A stretch of 64,000 nt of DNA from Toxoplasma gondii ME49. Lineage: Eukaryota; Apicomplexa; Conoidasida; Eucoccidiorida; Sarcocystidae. The stretch is taken from assembly GCF_000006565.2 (NCBI RefSeq), contig NC_031468.1:1822747-1886746 (forward strand), in the 5' to 3' direction. A program made the position numbers and the translations under genes. This document shows, one piece after another, positions 22,750 through 34,271 of the stretch. Within the stretch, counting starts at the first letter, position 1; every line of letters starts with the position of its first letter. A model generated the notes under the pieces. That model was given only the letters and a program-made list of their open reading frames with translations, did no database searches and was not told the DNA's origin.

Positions 22750-25700
22750 ATGCTGAGAGGCAGCAGCCGATGCGCAACGCGTTTCGCCGATGTGGCTGTG
22801 CAGAAAAACGCTCTTCCAAGATGTGACTTCCAACTCTCTCCAGTCAACTACTTCGTCACTTCTACGAGACGAGATGCATGCCCGTTTTCCCCGAAAAGCG
22901 ACCGCGACCGGTCGCCAGGGTCACTGGAGACTGGGTGGCTTTCGGCGTCTACGAAGCCGTCGCGGGTGGCTTTCTACCAGACCTTCCCGACGGAAACTGG
23001 AGCTCTTTGCCGAGACGAAAAACGCGCAAAACAGGATGTCGCACGCGCCATACGAAACGGCAGCTGCTGGCATCAAACCGTTTCTGAGAGCCCGTGGAGT
23101 TCGCGCGTACCGACGCCCGACCCGGGGACGAAGGCAAGACAGGAGCGCTCCTGCATGTCGAGAGCACCGGAACGGAACGATCTTTCGAAAAGGTCCTCTC
23201 GCGTCCTCAGCGTGGATTTAGAGAGCAAACGCGGGAGAGAAGTCACGCGCAGATTCAACGCACATCTTCGACGTTCCTGCGAAGCAGAGAGAACGAGGGG
23301 AAACGCGCGACCAGTGCCTACGGACAAACGTCGGGTGGGCGTTTCGGGTGTACCTACACCCGAGGACGGCGGCCTTGGGGATGCGGCCGAGTCAGAGGGG
23401 GAGTCTTTGTTTTCTTTTTCCGCGGAAAACGGAGCGTGTGACCTCGAAGCGCCTCCCAGGAGAGAGCGTCCACGTAGAAGACCTCCAGACGTCGAGGCAG
23501 CTGCGTTTTACGGAGTCGCGCCTCCTGCACTGGTAGCGACTCAGCGTGAGAAGCAGTCGACTGCGCAGTGGGTGGATCTCGGCGGCGGCAGATCGCCTGG
23601 AGAAGAGTCTTCTCGGCTGGATGGCCCAAGTCGACCGACAGCGGGGGGAAAGGCGAGGCAACGGGAGGTCGACACTGCAGGCGACTTGGCAGGTTGGATG
23701 GCCCTCAGGTCTGCTTCTGAGCAAGGAGCGTTCGGGCGTCAGACCGGAAGGGAGGCGAGAGCGACACAGACGAGCAAAGTGAACTCTTGCAGACAGACAC
23801 GCACAGACGAAGAGAGGCTCTCCTGGACGACAGAGCACCTGCGGAGAGCGGCGCGAGCGGAGACGAGAAGTCGCCGGCAGAAAGGAGAAAGAGGAGACGA
23901 CGCGCATCGTCTCGGCGATGAAGCGAGGGAAGCAGAACTGACATCTGCGCCTGGAAAAGATGCGCAAGAGGCATCGGCTGTGGCGCATGTTGCAGTGCTT
24001 TTCAAGAGGTCCTTGAAACAGCTTCTTGTCCCTGTCATTGGCCCCGCCTCTTCCTCGTCTGGCGCTGCCGCCTCTCAGGCACTTCCGAATCTGTCTTTGT
24101 CTGTTAGCGGATCGGAATCGCTCGAGGTTTCTTCGTCTGCCGTGAAGAAGCCTCTGCTTCTTCGGTCGTCGTTTCCCCTTCTCTTTGGGTTTCTCTACCA
24201 GATGCAAGAGCGGCAAGCGGCCTTTGTGTCTCAGCAGCGGGAGCAGAGACTGCAGAGCATGCGCGACGCGACGCCGTCTCCACCTCGGACGCTCCGGCTC
24301 GCGCAGCGACGACTCTTGCAGCTGCAACGCGAACTTGCCAGTCTCCGCGAAGAGCTGCAGACCCAGCAAAGGAGTCCCGAGAGATGTGCGGATGCCCAGG
24401 CGGAGAGACATGCGCTTCTCGTTCCGCCGATTCTCACTCAGCAGCTCGAGCAAATCCTCGTAGAAAACGCCGACAGCTTCTCGCTCGTCGATCTCCACCT
24501 TCTTCTGACCCTTTCCTCTGCACAGGCGCAGTTCGCACTCTCGCTGCGGCCTTCGGGTGGACGCGCATCCGAGCTGTTGGACGCGAGACTTCGCGCCTCA
24601 CCCGCGGAGCCGCGCTCGGGGGGCCGTGGGGTCTTCGAAGAGGAAAACGCTTCCGTCGCTCGCGCGGCAGCTGTCGCCTGCTTCGCCTCCGAGCCGCTGC
24701 AAACAGAGACACTTGAAAAGGTCTCGAGAGGTTTTTTACAGGGTCTCGGGAAAGATGTGTGGCTTCTGCATGCGCTCCTCTCGCCTCGCCTTCTCGCGCG
24801 CGTCAGCCAAGTCGCGAGCCGCAGACTGAGGGAGCTGCGAGGCGCACAGCGCCGACAGTTCGCAGACTTTACTCGCCTTCTGTCTCTCTGTGCTCTGGAA
24901 GCAGCGCCCAAGGGGGCGAGAAAAGAAGAGGGAAACGAGGGCGACTTGGAGAAAGAAGAAGAAAGTCTTCAGGGCGAAACGCAGAGCGAACTAAGGAGAC
25001 CAGTGGATGGAGACCTTGGAAGCGGAATTCACTCTCTGCATGCTATGGAAAGGCCCGAGTTGTTCATGTCGATGGATTCCTGCTCGGAGTCGCCCATCAG
25101 CCTTTCACACAAATCGCGAATTCAAAACGCCTGGCGAGAAGGACACCGTCGAGATGCGAAGACAGTCGAACGTCTTCTTCTCCTCTTTGTCACGCTCCAC
25201 ACTCGCGTGGGTGCCCTCACCTGTTCTTTTGCCCCGGGGTCTTCTTCTTCTCCGTCGTCTTCTCCTCGTTCTTCTCCTTCCCCAGTTGCTGCTGCCTCCT
25301 CTTCTGCCGGTGCGTTTTCCGGTTCGCAGCTCATGGAGCTGGCGCTGGCAGCGCAGAGCTCTCTGACGAGCGGAGACTTGCTGGACTCCCTTTGCGACTC
25401 GCTTCTGTGCTTGCTCACCACTCCCTACGAACTTTCGTCTGCAACTCGCCTCCCTCCCTCTCTCTGCAGAGCCGTCCCCACACCTGCGAAAGGGAGAACG
25501 CAGACAGAGGACCGCGGCGACCGACGATGTGAAGAGGGTCGAAGACGAAGCGAAAGCGAGGCAAGAGCAGTGTCGGACAATGGAGACAGCGCGCGCCGCA
25601 AGGGCGAGAGCCTCGGTGCCCCACCAGCTGCATGCGGGGATGCCGCAAAACTCTTGAATCGGCTTTCAGACCCTCAGACGTCTCGCGAGGAGTTTGAGGA

Positions 25701-28700
25701 GGCGGAAAAACCAGCGAGCAACGACGAGAGAGAAGAGGAGAGAAGAGAACAGAGAGGAGACGAGCGAAAAGAAGAGAGAGGCGACGATATAAGAAATGAG
25801 GCAGAGGAGGAGGAAGGGGGTAGGACCAAGATGCGTGGAAGCAGCGAGTTCGTTGCTGAAGAAAGTCTCAGGAAAACAGAGAGAGGGCGATTTCGAGGAC
25901 AACAACGGATAGAGAATCATCTGGAGGCGAGTGCTGCGGAGCCGTCTGGAGACAGTGAGACTTCGGGTATCTTGCCAGTTTTTACGGAGGGAAAGGGGGA
26001 GGCAAAAACTGCCGCTCCCATCCTTCTTCACCCTTCGTCCCTGTCGCGGCTGATCCTCGTTTTCTTCACTCCCTTCTTTCAGTCTGCTCTGGAGCCGTCA
26101 CCGTGTCGCCAGCGCATGCAACGTGGTGTATGCACACCCGAGAAGGCCCTTGCGCTCTGTCGAGCTGTCAGCAGTCAGGTGGAGAGGCAGCGCGAGAAAA
26201 TGAAGGCGACGGACTTGCAGAAATGCGTGTCTTCTCTGCTTATCTTTCGCGCGATATGCCGGGCGTCGGCCCCAGCTCCAGAACAGAAGAGTCTGAGAGA
26301 TACTTTTCATGGTGCAGCTGCTTCGACTTCGTCACGTGAGATTCGCGTTTCTCCTTCCCCTTGTTCTTCTCATTCTTCGACTTCTTCTTCCTCTGCTTTT
26401 TCTTCTCCCTCTGCTTCTTCTGCTTCTTCTTCACTTCCTCCTCTCTGCACAGGCAGTCAAGAAGCAGCCAGCGGTCCAGGCCCTACGCGCCCTTCCCTCG
26501 CCTGCGGTGAACAAACGGCTGACGAGAGGAGGGAGCGTGGAGAAGAGCAGACGGTTGAGGCCGAGAAATGGAGAGCACAGTTTTGGGGAGAACTGGACGG
26601 ACTTGCAGAGTGCCTTGTGTCTGAACTTGTCCGCGAAACCAGAGACACAAGTTCTCTTCCAGAGTCGCTGCTGTCGCAGTCTCGGGGGTTCCTCCTGGAG
26701 CGCGTCAGCGAGACGCAGAGGGCGGGCAGAGGGAGATCCGAAGTCCCCACGGAGTCACGAGAGGAAGAACAGTTGTGTGGAGAACAAGAGGAGAGAAAAA
26801 AGGTCTGGCTGCTGAAGGAGATTCGGCGACTCCTTCATTCTTTGCCCCGCGCTGGACCGCGTGGATCCGAGGAACCAGAGGAGGAGCACGGGGAAAGATA
26901 CGCGTCCACATTCGACAGTGAAAACAAACACACAGAGAGAAAAGAGATCGATTTCGAAGGGACACCAAAGAAGAGAGAGGAGACAGGAGAAGGCGACGTT
27001 TTTGCTGGAAACGCAAACTGCGGCCTTTCCAGGGAAGCCTTGCCTTCCTCGTCCTCTTGTTTTTCAGGGTCTCTGTCGTCTCAGTCTTCCAAGAGCTACC
27101 ATCCATCTGTCTGTAAGCGTTCTTCTTCGCCTTCTTCTTCTGCTTCATCTTCTTCGCCTTCTTCTGCTTCGTCGTCTTCGTCTTCTTCTTCTGCTTCGTC
27201 TTCTTCTTCTTCGTCTTCTTCGCCTTCTTTTTCTGCTTTTTCTGCTTCGCCTGTTCCTCCGTCCTCTTTTCCTTCTTCTCGGGTCCTGTCTCCATCAGAT
27301 TCTTCTTCGCTTGCTTCCCATCTGTCTTCGTCTGCCTGCGGCTTTGTTGTGGAGAGAAGCGGCGCTTGTCTCGCTTTTTCTTCTCTGTTTTCTTCGGTGT
27401 TCCCTTCCTCGATTTTGTCGCACTCGCGGAGCCTGCGCGGCACTGCTGCCTCGCTGGCGGCTGTACGTAAGCACCGGCGACGGATGCAGCAGCCTGTCCA
27501 CTTCCTCGCTCACTTTGAGAAGTTCCGGCGGAAACAAGAAGAGAAGAGTCGCGAGGCGGAGCTCCTGCGCGCGTTCGGCAGGGTGCTCCTCGCGCGAGCG
27601 AAGGTGGAGGAGAAAAGGCAAACCGCGGATCGGAGAAGCTCGAACTTGGTGAGGCAGTGCATGTCTGCATTCCTCGAACAGCGAGGAGACACCCGCCTGA
27701 TGGATGCGCTGCTTCTCCCCTCCCTCTCGCTCTGTTTCCACCTGCAAGTCGCAGAAGCGAAGAGGCTGTCGAGCGAGAGACTCGCTCGGAACTCTGGACG
27801 ACTTTGCCGAATCGAAGGACGCCGACGACTAGAGCATGACCGCGAAAGACACGGAGAGACAGACAGCGAAAACGAGACCGACAGGGGCGCCCGGGGCACT
27901 GCAGAAGAGTCCCGAAGCGTTCCCAACAGCGAGTGTAGAAGAACCATCGAGAGACATATTGAAGGCAATGGTGAGCAAGAGAGAGGGAGTCGAGAAGCGC
28001 GAGCGAAGGAAGACGACGTGGACCAGGAAGACCTTCCGTTTGTAGGACCTGTCGGGGTGCTGAAAGAACTGCAGCAACTTCTTCTGTTGCCACCCGAGAG
28101 CTGGGAGCGACACTTGGCCTCGCGTCCGCTGCTGCGCCTCCTTCAACTTCTGAAACTGTCTGGACGTCACTACACTGGCATATGCGAATTTCTGACGAAC
28201 AACGAGGAGCTGCTTCTTCTTCCTCGACTCGCGACAACGCAGGGCGAGCGCGCGAGGCAGCGAGGAGTGGACGGGAGCTGCGCACAGTCGATTGCAAATG
28301 AGCGGGGCGACGGGGCGCATGCAGAGACAACGAGGATCGGAAGGAAAAAGTGGAAGAACTCTTCTTCCTCGGAGGCCTCGCGAGCAGAGAGGCCGTGGAG
28401 AAGACAGGAAGGAGTCTTGGGAGAAGGAGGAGAAACCACGGAGATCCACAGAGACAGGACAGATGCAGCGAATGCAGAAAGACACAGCAAAGACGTTCAC
28501 ACAGAGCCTCTTGTCGTGGTGCTGCAGACGAAGAAAACAAACGAGAGAGAGCGTCGCGATAGGTTGGAGCGTGAGGAGGTGAAACAGAGAGAAGGGAGGA
28601 CGACGCTTCAGTCAGCCGAGGGAACGAAGGATGTGAACGTGTACTTGGGTGATTTCAACGCTCAAAGAGATTTCCGTTTCTCGCTCAACATGCGAGATCC

Positions 28701-31700
28701 ATTGGGAATACGTACACTCAACAGCCTCTCCTTCCTCCCTTTCGCAGTGGCATCCGAGAGGCGTTTGGATGCATTTCTCCTCACCTTGATTCGAGTTATT
28801 CTTCTGCAGCTACGCCAGCTTCCTGCGGCTTCTTGTCCTCGGTCTGCTCGATATGACGATATTTCACATTGCCATACCCCTCTCGATCCTTCTGCTTCTC
28901 CTCCTTCCTCTTCGTACTTTTCTGCCTCTTCTTCGTCTTCCTCTTCTTCCTCTTCTCTCCTGTCGTTTTCGTCTCCCTTGGATCCTCATTCTTCTGGGGC
29001 TTCTCCGTTGTCTGCTTCTCCTCGGTCGCCGGCGGTCTTTCAGAGTGTGCCGCAGTCCGCTGCCCTCGGAGTCGGCCTGTTGCACGCGCTCGCGCTGTTG
29101 ACTGAGCAACTCAAAGCGAAGAACGTTTCTTCCTCTCCTCTCCAGAGAGAGGGAGACAGCGCAATTCTCTTGAGACACCTGGCGCATGCAACGGGAGAGG
29201 AAGTCCTTCAGCTGCTTCTGCCTGGCGACAGACTGTCGAAATTGTCACTTCTCCACTTTCTGCGTCTAGTCGTGGCGACCAACAACCTCTTTCTCTCTCC
29301 CTGTCTTCCTGCATCTCTCGCTGCCTCAACTCAAGGAGTTGTCCTCTCAACTGGCCGAGGCGGGGGCTCCGATAAATCCGTTGTCCCTCAGAGTCTCGAA
29401 GTACCTCGCGCAAGACCGCCTTTCGCAGAAAAAGAGGGGAAAGAACTCGTGTTCAGAGGCAACCTCTCGCGAGACGAAGAAACAAACGAAACTCTCTGGA
29501 CGCGTCCGGCACCGGCGCTCTCCCCGGGTGTGCAGAGACACCTGAGGGCGCTTGCGGCGACGGCCAGCTGGCTGCTCCTGCCCGAAGAAAGTCACAGGAC
29601 GCAGCCTTCTCCGGCGTCGAGGGAGAGAGAGAGAAACGAGGAAGGTGGAGTCAATCGCTTTGCAGCTTCTGAAAAACGGATAGAGGTCTCTATGGGATCC
29701 GAACGAGATGGAGGCGAAGAGAAATCCACAGCTACGGGTGCAGGGCGACGAAACGCGCAGGCAAGAAGACGGAAGATTGCACGAGAGGCGAAAGAGTGTC
29801 GAGGAGAGAGAGCAGGCGAAGAAGCGTTTGAGACAGAAAAAAAAGCGAGAAAAGAGACAGAAGTTCCGGCATTCTGCGCCGTACCCCCAAGTGCCCTGGC
29901 ACCTCTCACGCGCTCCTTTGCTGAGGTGTACAGACACCTCACTCAGCTGTCTGTACACCTGAGGTCTCGCGACGAGTTCGCGCGTTCCTCGCTTCCTCGA
30001 CAGTCGGAGTTGCAAAGAACTGGGAACCTGGCCGGGATCCCGGAAGGAGACTCATTCCCTGTCTTGTCGCCAGCCTACGAACAAGAAGTCGACATGGTTG
30101 AGGTCCTTCGAGAAGCCTACGAGGAACTTCTGCTCCTCCTCGCTGCCGCCGCACTCAGCGCTCAGAGAAGCCTCACCCAGACCCAGTGGAAGACCATAGG
30201 TGTGCAGACACACCCCATGCGTCCCCTGTTCTTTTTTATAGATGCCCATCGAACGTTTTCTTCTGCAACTCCGAGTGACCCCGAAAAGAATTCTGAGGCC
30301 GTGTCTGTTAGCTCTCTTCTGTTGTCTCATTTCCTTCGAGTGTTTCTTACTTGGATGCATGCATTGCTGATTACGCTCTTCTCCAAGGTGTACAGACACC
30401 AGACAGTTTCTCTAGCTGCGTCTGCGCGTTCTCTGTGTCTGTTGCGACGATGTGAAACGGAGACCTCATCGACTGAGTTAGTTCAGTGCAATTTCGGGGA
30501 TGTTTGTCTGTATGCATTGACCACGATAGTTGTTGGCAGTCTAGACGGCGTTGTCGCTTCTCAGGCTCTGTGTTCTGCGGGAGGGACGAGGCTGTCGAGA
30601 CACTGAAGTCAGTGAGAGGCTTGCTTGCGTGTCTGTGAGTACCGGTTTGCAGGTCAGGCGCTTCTCTTCAGTGTCTGTACAGCCGAGTTTCTGCCTTTCT
30701 TCGAGGCGACGCTTCCCCTTTGTCGCCGAGGTGCCATCATCGAGCCGCGCGAAGAAACGGAAGAGAACGACCTCTCGGCTTCGCTTCTCGACGTGGACGC
30801 CGCTGTCATGGATCTTCTTCTTTTTCTTCGATTTCTGTCGCGATGCCCTGCTTCCGATTCTCGCTCTTCTTCTCCGACTTGCCTTCTGTCCTCCAGTTCT
30901 CTCGCCTCGTCCGTTTTCCGCGTTCCTCTCGAAAGCGAAACGGAGCAGGGGCGACGGGACTCAGAAGCAGAGAAAGAAGAGGGCAGAAACACGAGAGAGA
31001 GCCTGCGGAGTCGCGAGCAGTGCAACAGAGAGAGAGGAGGCTTTCGCTTCTCTGTCTCCCCGGAGAAAGGACGGAGCTTCGCTGAGAGAGATCTTCCTCC
31101 AACAGAGAAGTCTTGTAGAAGCAGTGAGGAACTCGCAACGCAAACGGTGGAACGGCTGCTGCTTTTGGTGGACCGCGAAGGCGCCGCTGTGAGGGAAAAA
31201 GCTAAGCAGAGACGTCGCCGCGAGGATGTCTTGAAAGGCGCAGAAGGAGAAAGGCACCCGGAAGCGACAGAGAAAGAGACGGAAGGAGGCTGTTCAGAGA
31301 AAGAGGGCAAGACTACGCAGCGTCAAAGAAGAAGAGACGTCTATCTACAGACCTTGCGCCTCCTCGGAGGAGAGGTAAGGAGACCACGAAGCACTTTACA
31401 ATTCGGAAAGTTTCAGAGATGATTGCTCCCTAAACGATGGTCTTTATTGTGGTCCTTCTTTTTTGAGTCCGCAGAGGAGCAGAGGGAAGAGCCGTTGAGG
31501 AGAAGAAGAGACTTTCGATCGTATTATCGGGGGGGAATCTGGCATGAAACAAGGAAACGAAGGAAGGGACGAACGATTTGAACTGGGTGTGTCCGACGGT
31601 GATCCTCGCTCCTCTGTAAGCGAGCGTCTATCTGAAGATCTGAAGACCCCACGAACGTTTTGAAGCTGTGAAAATACCCTGTTCACTCTGGTTTTCCAGT

Positions 31701-32042
31701 TTTATGATGTTATGCATGGCTCTCACGGACTGGGGCTTCCGTCGGCACCGGACTTGTTGAGTGAAGGTTCCGATTTCGCCTGATTTCTCGATTTGCATGT
31801 TGTTGCAAGTCATTGCTCAGTGCAGCGGCAGAGCAGTGAGATGAAAGCTGCTTCCTGCTTGACTTGGAAGTTCAAAAGTTCTCTTTTTTTTCTCGCAGTG
31901 CGACACACATCTTCTCGGCCAAGTTCTCAAAGGATACCTCAGGGCGGAGCGCGTGGAACGACGCGAGGACAGAGACAGATTCTTGCGTCTGAAAAGAAAC
32001 GCTCTTCACACGCTTCTTGTGCTCTCTTCTCTGGACGCGTAG
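22750..32042 (+). CDS. Very large helical protein of unknown function, three exons
   Basis: Exons 22750-30199, 30653-31374 and 31899-32042. Donors are ATAG|GTGTGC and GAG|GTAAGG; acceptors TTTGCAG and TCTCGCAG. Phases match (1, then 0) and the sum of 8316 nt gives 2771 residues. I recognise no family. The first ~60 residues are Arg-rich with few acids, compatible with a mitochondrial presequence but not diagnostic. Leucine-rich helical blocks alternate with low-complexity linkers: about residues 410-425 (VLFKRSLKQLLVPVIG), ~545-625 (LTQQLEQILVENADSFSLVDLHLLL), ~640-720, ~1110-1190, ~1590-1680, ~1775-1820, ~2105-2190 and ~2440-2490. This resembles helical-repeat organisation, but I see no RAP or PPR signature. 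A Ser run lies at about 1457-1505. The last exon encodes LGQVLKGYLRAERVERRED and ends SSLDA. A further 5' exon remains possible. Confidence 0.75.
27118..27260 (+). repeat. In-frame TCT/TCG/TTC triplet array (Ser run)
   Basis: A trinucleotide-type array within exon 1 of the large helical protein encodes an almost pure Ser tract with scattered Ala and Pro. Shorter arrays of the same kind lie at about 25240-25300, 26360-26440 and 28905-28975. Confidence 0.9.
29924..29960. repeat. 13-bp perfect inverted repeat built from GGTGTACAGACA
   Basis: The left arm AGGTGTACAGACA (29924-29936) and right arm TGTCTGTACACCT (29948-29960) are exact reverse complements separated by 11 bases. The left arm also begins the hairpin GGTGT-ACAG-ACACC. 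It lies inside the coding exon, encoding EVYRHLTQLSVHLRS. Confidence 0.95.
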
Positions 32043-32935
32043 TTCTTTTCTTCAGTGGCAATCCACTAGACACACATGCGGTCAACTTGCTCTGTCGCCT
32101 GGGTCGTTCCATCTCGTACCGTCATTCTCTAACTTCTTCCGCGTTCCTCCGCTTTCGCTTCTCCCTCCACTTCTTCGGTCTCAGAAGGTTGTTCTTCAGA
32201 AAGAAGCGAACTGCCAGGATCTCGGCCTTCTTCTTCCTCTCGGTGTCTATCTCTCTACGTGGACGCCTTTCTCGTTCCTTTCGCGCTGCGTTTCGTTTCT
32301 TTTTCAAAAACGGACGGCATGCGGTTCGCATTCCCGCCGTGAAGCAATCGAAGAATTTCCGAAGTCAAGAAGAGCGAACCTTCTGTCATCTCCCCTGCCT
32401 TTCTCTCAGATCCCTTCGCTTCTTTGTGCAGGGTTTTGGAGAGATTGAAATTCCTCGAGAAGCAAATTCGGAGGTGCCACTGGAAGGCAACCGCTGCCTC
32501 CCACAACACTGGAAACGCACTGGAACTTTTCAGCATTTTCGCTGAACGGAAAATGCAGCAAACCTGTGAACTCGCACAGCTGTAGCGACGAGCACTACCC
32601 CGAAAAACGACCCTCGAGACTGCATGCATGCAGTTCATGAGGAACCGGAAAGGAAAAAGACACTTTCCCCGATCCTTCTCTACGCATCAAAGTCGAATTG
32701 AATCTAAAAACGAGAGAAATCGATTTGCTTCAAACTCTGAGTTCCAAGTTCTGCGAATATCCAAGCACCTACGCGGCTATATCTACATATCTACATATAT
32801 ATAAACGCATGGATGCATCATTGTATAAATATCCACTTCTCCATATAGTGATAGATGTGTACAGACTCCGATGGATTTCAACCATTCTTTTCTTGAGTCT
32901 CCGCTGAATTATACTTCTATTTGTACACGAATAGA

Positions 32936-32975
<40 letters not shown>

Positions 32976-34271
32976 TGTAGTAGTGCGCACGGGGTGTCTG
33001 TACGCCTGAAGAGGTGAGACAACTCGCGGAATTGGGTGGGGTGGCGGAGAGAAGCGACTTCGCTTGTTTGTCACGCAGGGGAATTTCTTGGAAAAAGTCA
33101 AATCTTTATTTCGGAAGCAAGGTCTCTCATAGAAGGGGAGCGACGGAGCTGGAAATCCGTCGAGGAGACAAGCGACCCGGCATTGACACCGCCGCGGAGA
33201 AGCGAGAGAGACAAGAGCGACAGACGAGACGCGAACGTGAGAGAAAACAACAGAAGGAGGATCCGAAGAGGGAACGAAACAGACACACGAAACCGATATG
33301 AAAACAGGGCAGAGGCGCATGTGAAGGAAGCGAAATGGACGACAGAAGAGACAGAAGAGTGATGGCGATGCTCAGTAAGAAACTTTAGTAGAAAAACCAA
33401 AGTCACTTTGCGCCTTGAGTGCGAATTTTGACACAGACAAATGTGGATTCTTTCTTCCACGAAAGGGAGTTATCCTTCATTGTTTTTGCGATCGCAAGCC
33501 TGCTCTTTCACCCTTTTTGAGTGCGTTTCTTCTTCGGCGCGCGGGTTCCACAAGACGGAACGCGCATGCACCAATTTCCGCGAGCCATTGTCCATCCCAG
33601 ACAACTCCGAAGATCGACCTGGCGATTCCGAAGGACAAGGAGGGCGATGAGAGAACAGCCAGCCCCCACTGAGTTTCCTGAGAGTCGACCAAAAACAAGC
33701 GCGCGAAGTCGGGGCGTTCTTCTTCTCCAAGTTCTTTCCCGACTTCGACAGACGCGCATACAAACAGGGGAAAGTGTGGAAAGACGTAGCGCAGCGTAGT
33801 GCTTATGTGCAGAGGAAAAGCGACCTGCTGATGGCGCGTTTTCAGGCGCGTTATAGGAGCCAGATTCTGCGATAGAGAGTCGCTGTCCTGTTCTCTGAGA
33901 AGGCCTCGCGCGCGGCGTTGCAGACAGAGACAGATCGCTCTGGATACGAGGCAGGCGATCGCGTCGAAAAACAGGATATCCCGACGAAGGAAGACGAATA
34001 CCACTTGTCTCAGTTCATTTCACCTAAAACAAACTCGAGCGCTACCCAAGCACCGCGCAAAGACACACAGACTTCCCAGAGGTCCTGCAGGCTCCTGCCA
34101 GACAGCTCTCAGGTGAACGTTTTACGCCCCGCGCCTCGAGCACGAACTGCGAGCAACTCGCCAGCGGAGACGCGGTGGAGACACAGAAGAGAGGTCCTTC
34201 GCGTAGATGACGAGAATTCGAGATGAAGCTCTCCCGCTTCGTCTCGTACCCTCTGCATCCTACACCGAAGC
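32043..34271. other. Intergenic region between convergent genes
   Basis: Holds the 3' ends of the large helical-protein gene (+) and the CELF-like gene (-). It contains a TA microsatellite at 32938-32979, a near-match to the GGTGT-N4-ACACC motif at 32993-33006, and a CTGCATGCATGCAG palindrome near 32620. No supported gene. The longest frames are Arg/Phe-rich and unstructured. Confidence 0.6.
32938..32979. repeat. (TA)n microsatellite
   Basis: About twenty TA units in intergenic DNA, ending in TACATATATG. Confidence 0.95.

Noticed and set aside
26705..28540. 611-codon minus-strand frame
   Set aside because: It lies entirely opposite exon 1 of the large helical-protein gene; its Ser/Arg/Phe and Lys-run composition is the complement of that exon's low-complexity DNA.
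30200..30606. Unspliced end of the large ORF, stopping at 30606
   Set aside because: Splicing at 30199/30653 keeps phase and joins two helical segments, whereas the read-through tail (ending GGTRLSRH) lacks similar organisation. This is not certain without transcripts.
31793..32545. 250-codon plus-strand frame
   Set aside because: It overlaps the terminal exon 31899-32042 in another frame. The exon in the continuing frame follows a good acceptor, keeps phase and gives helical sequence, while this frame is Ser/Arg/Phe-rich noise.
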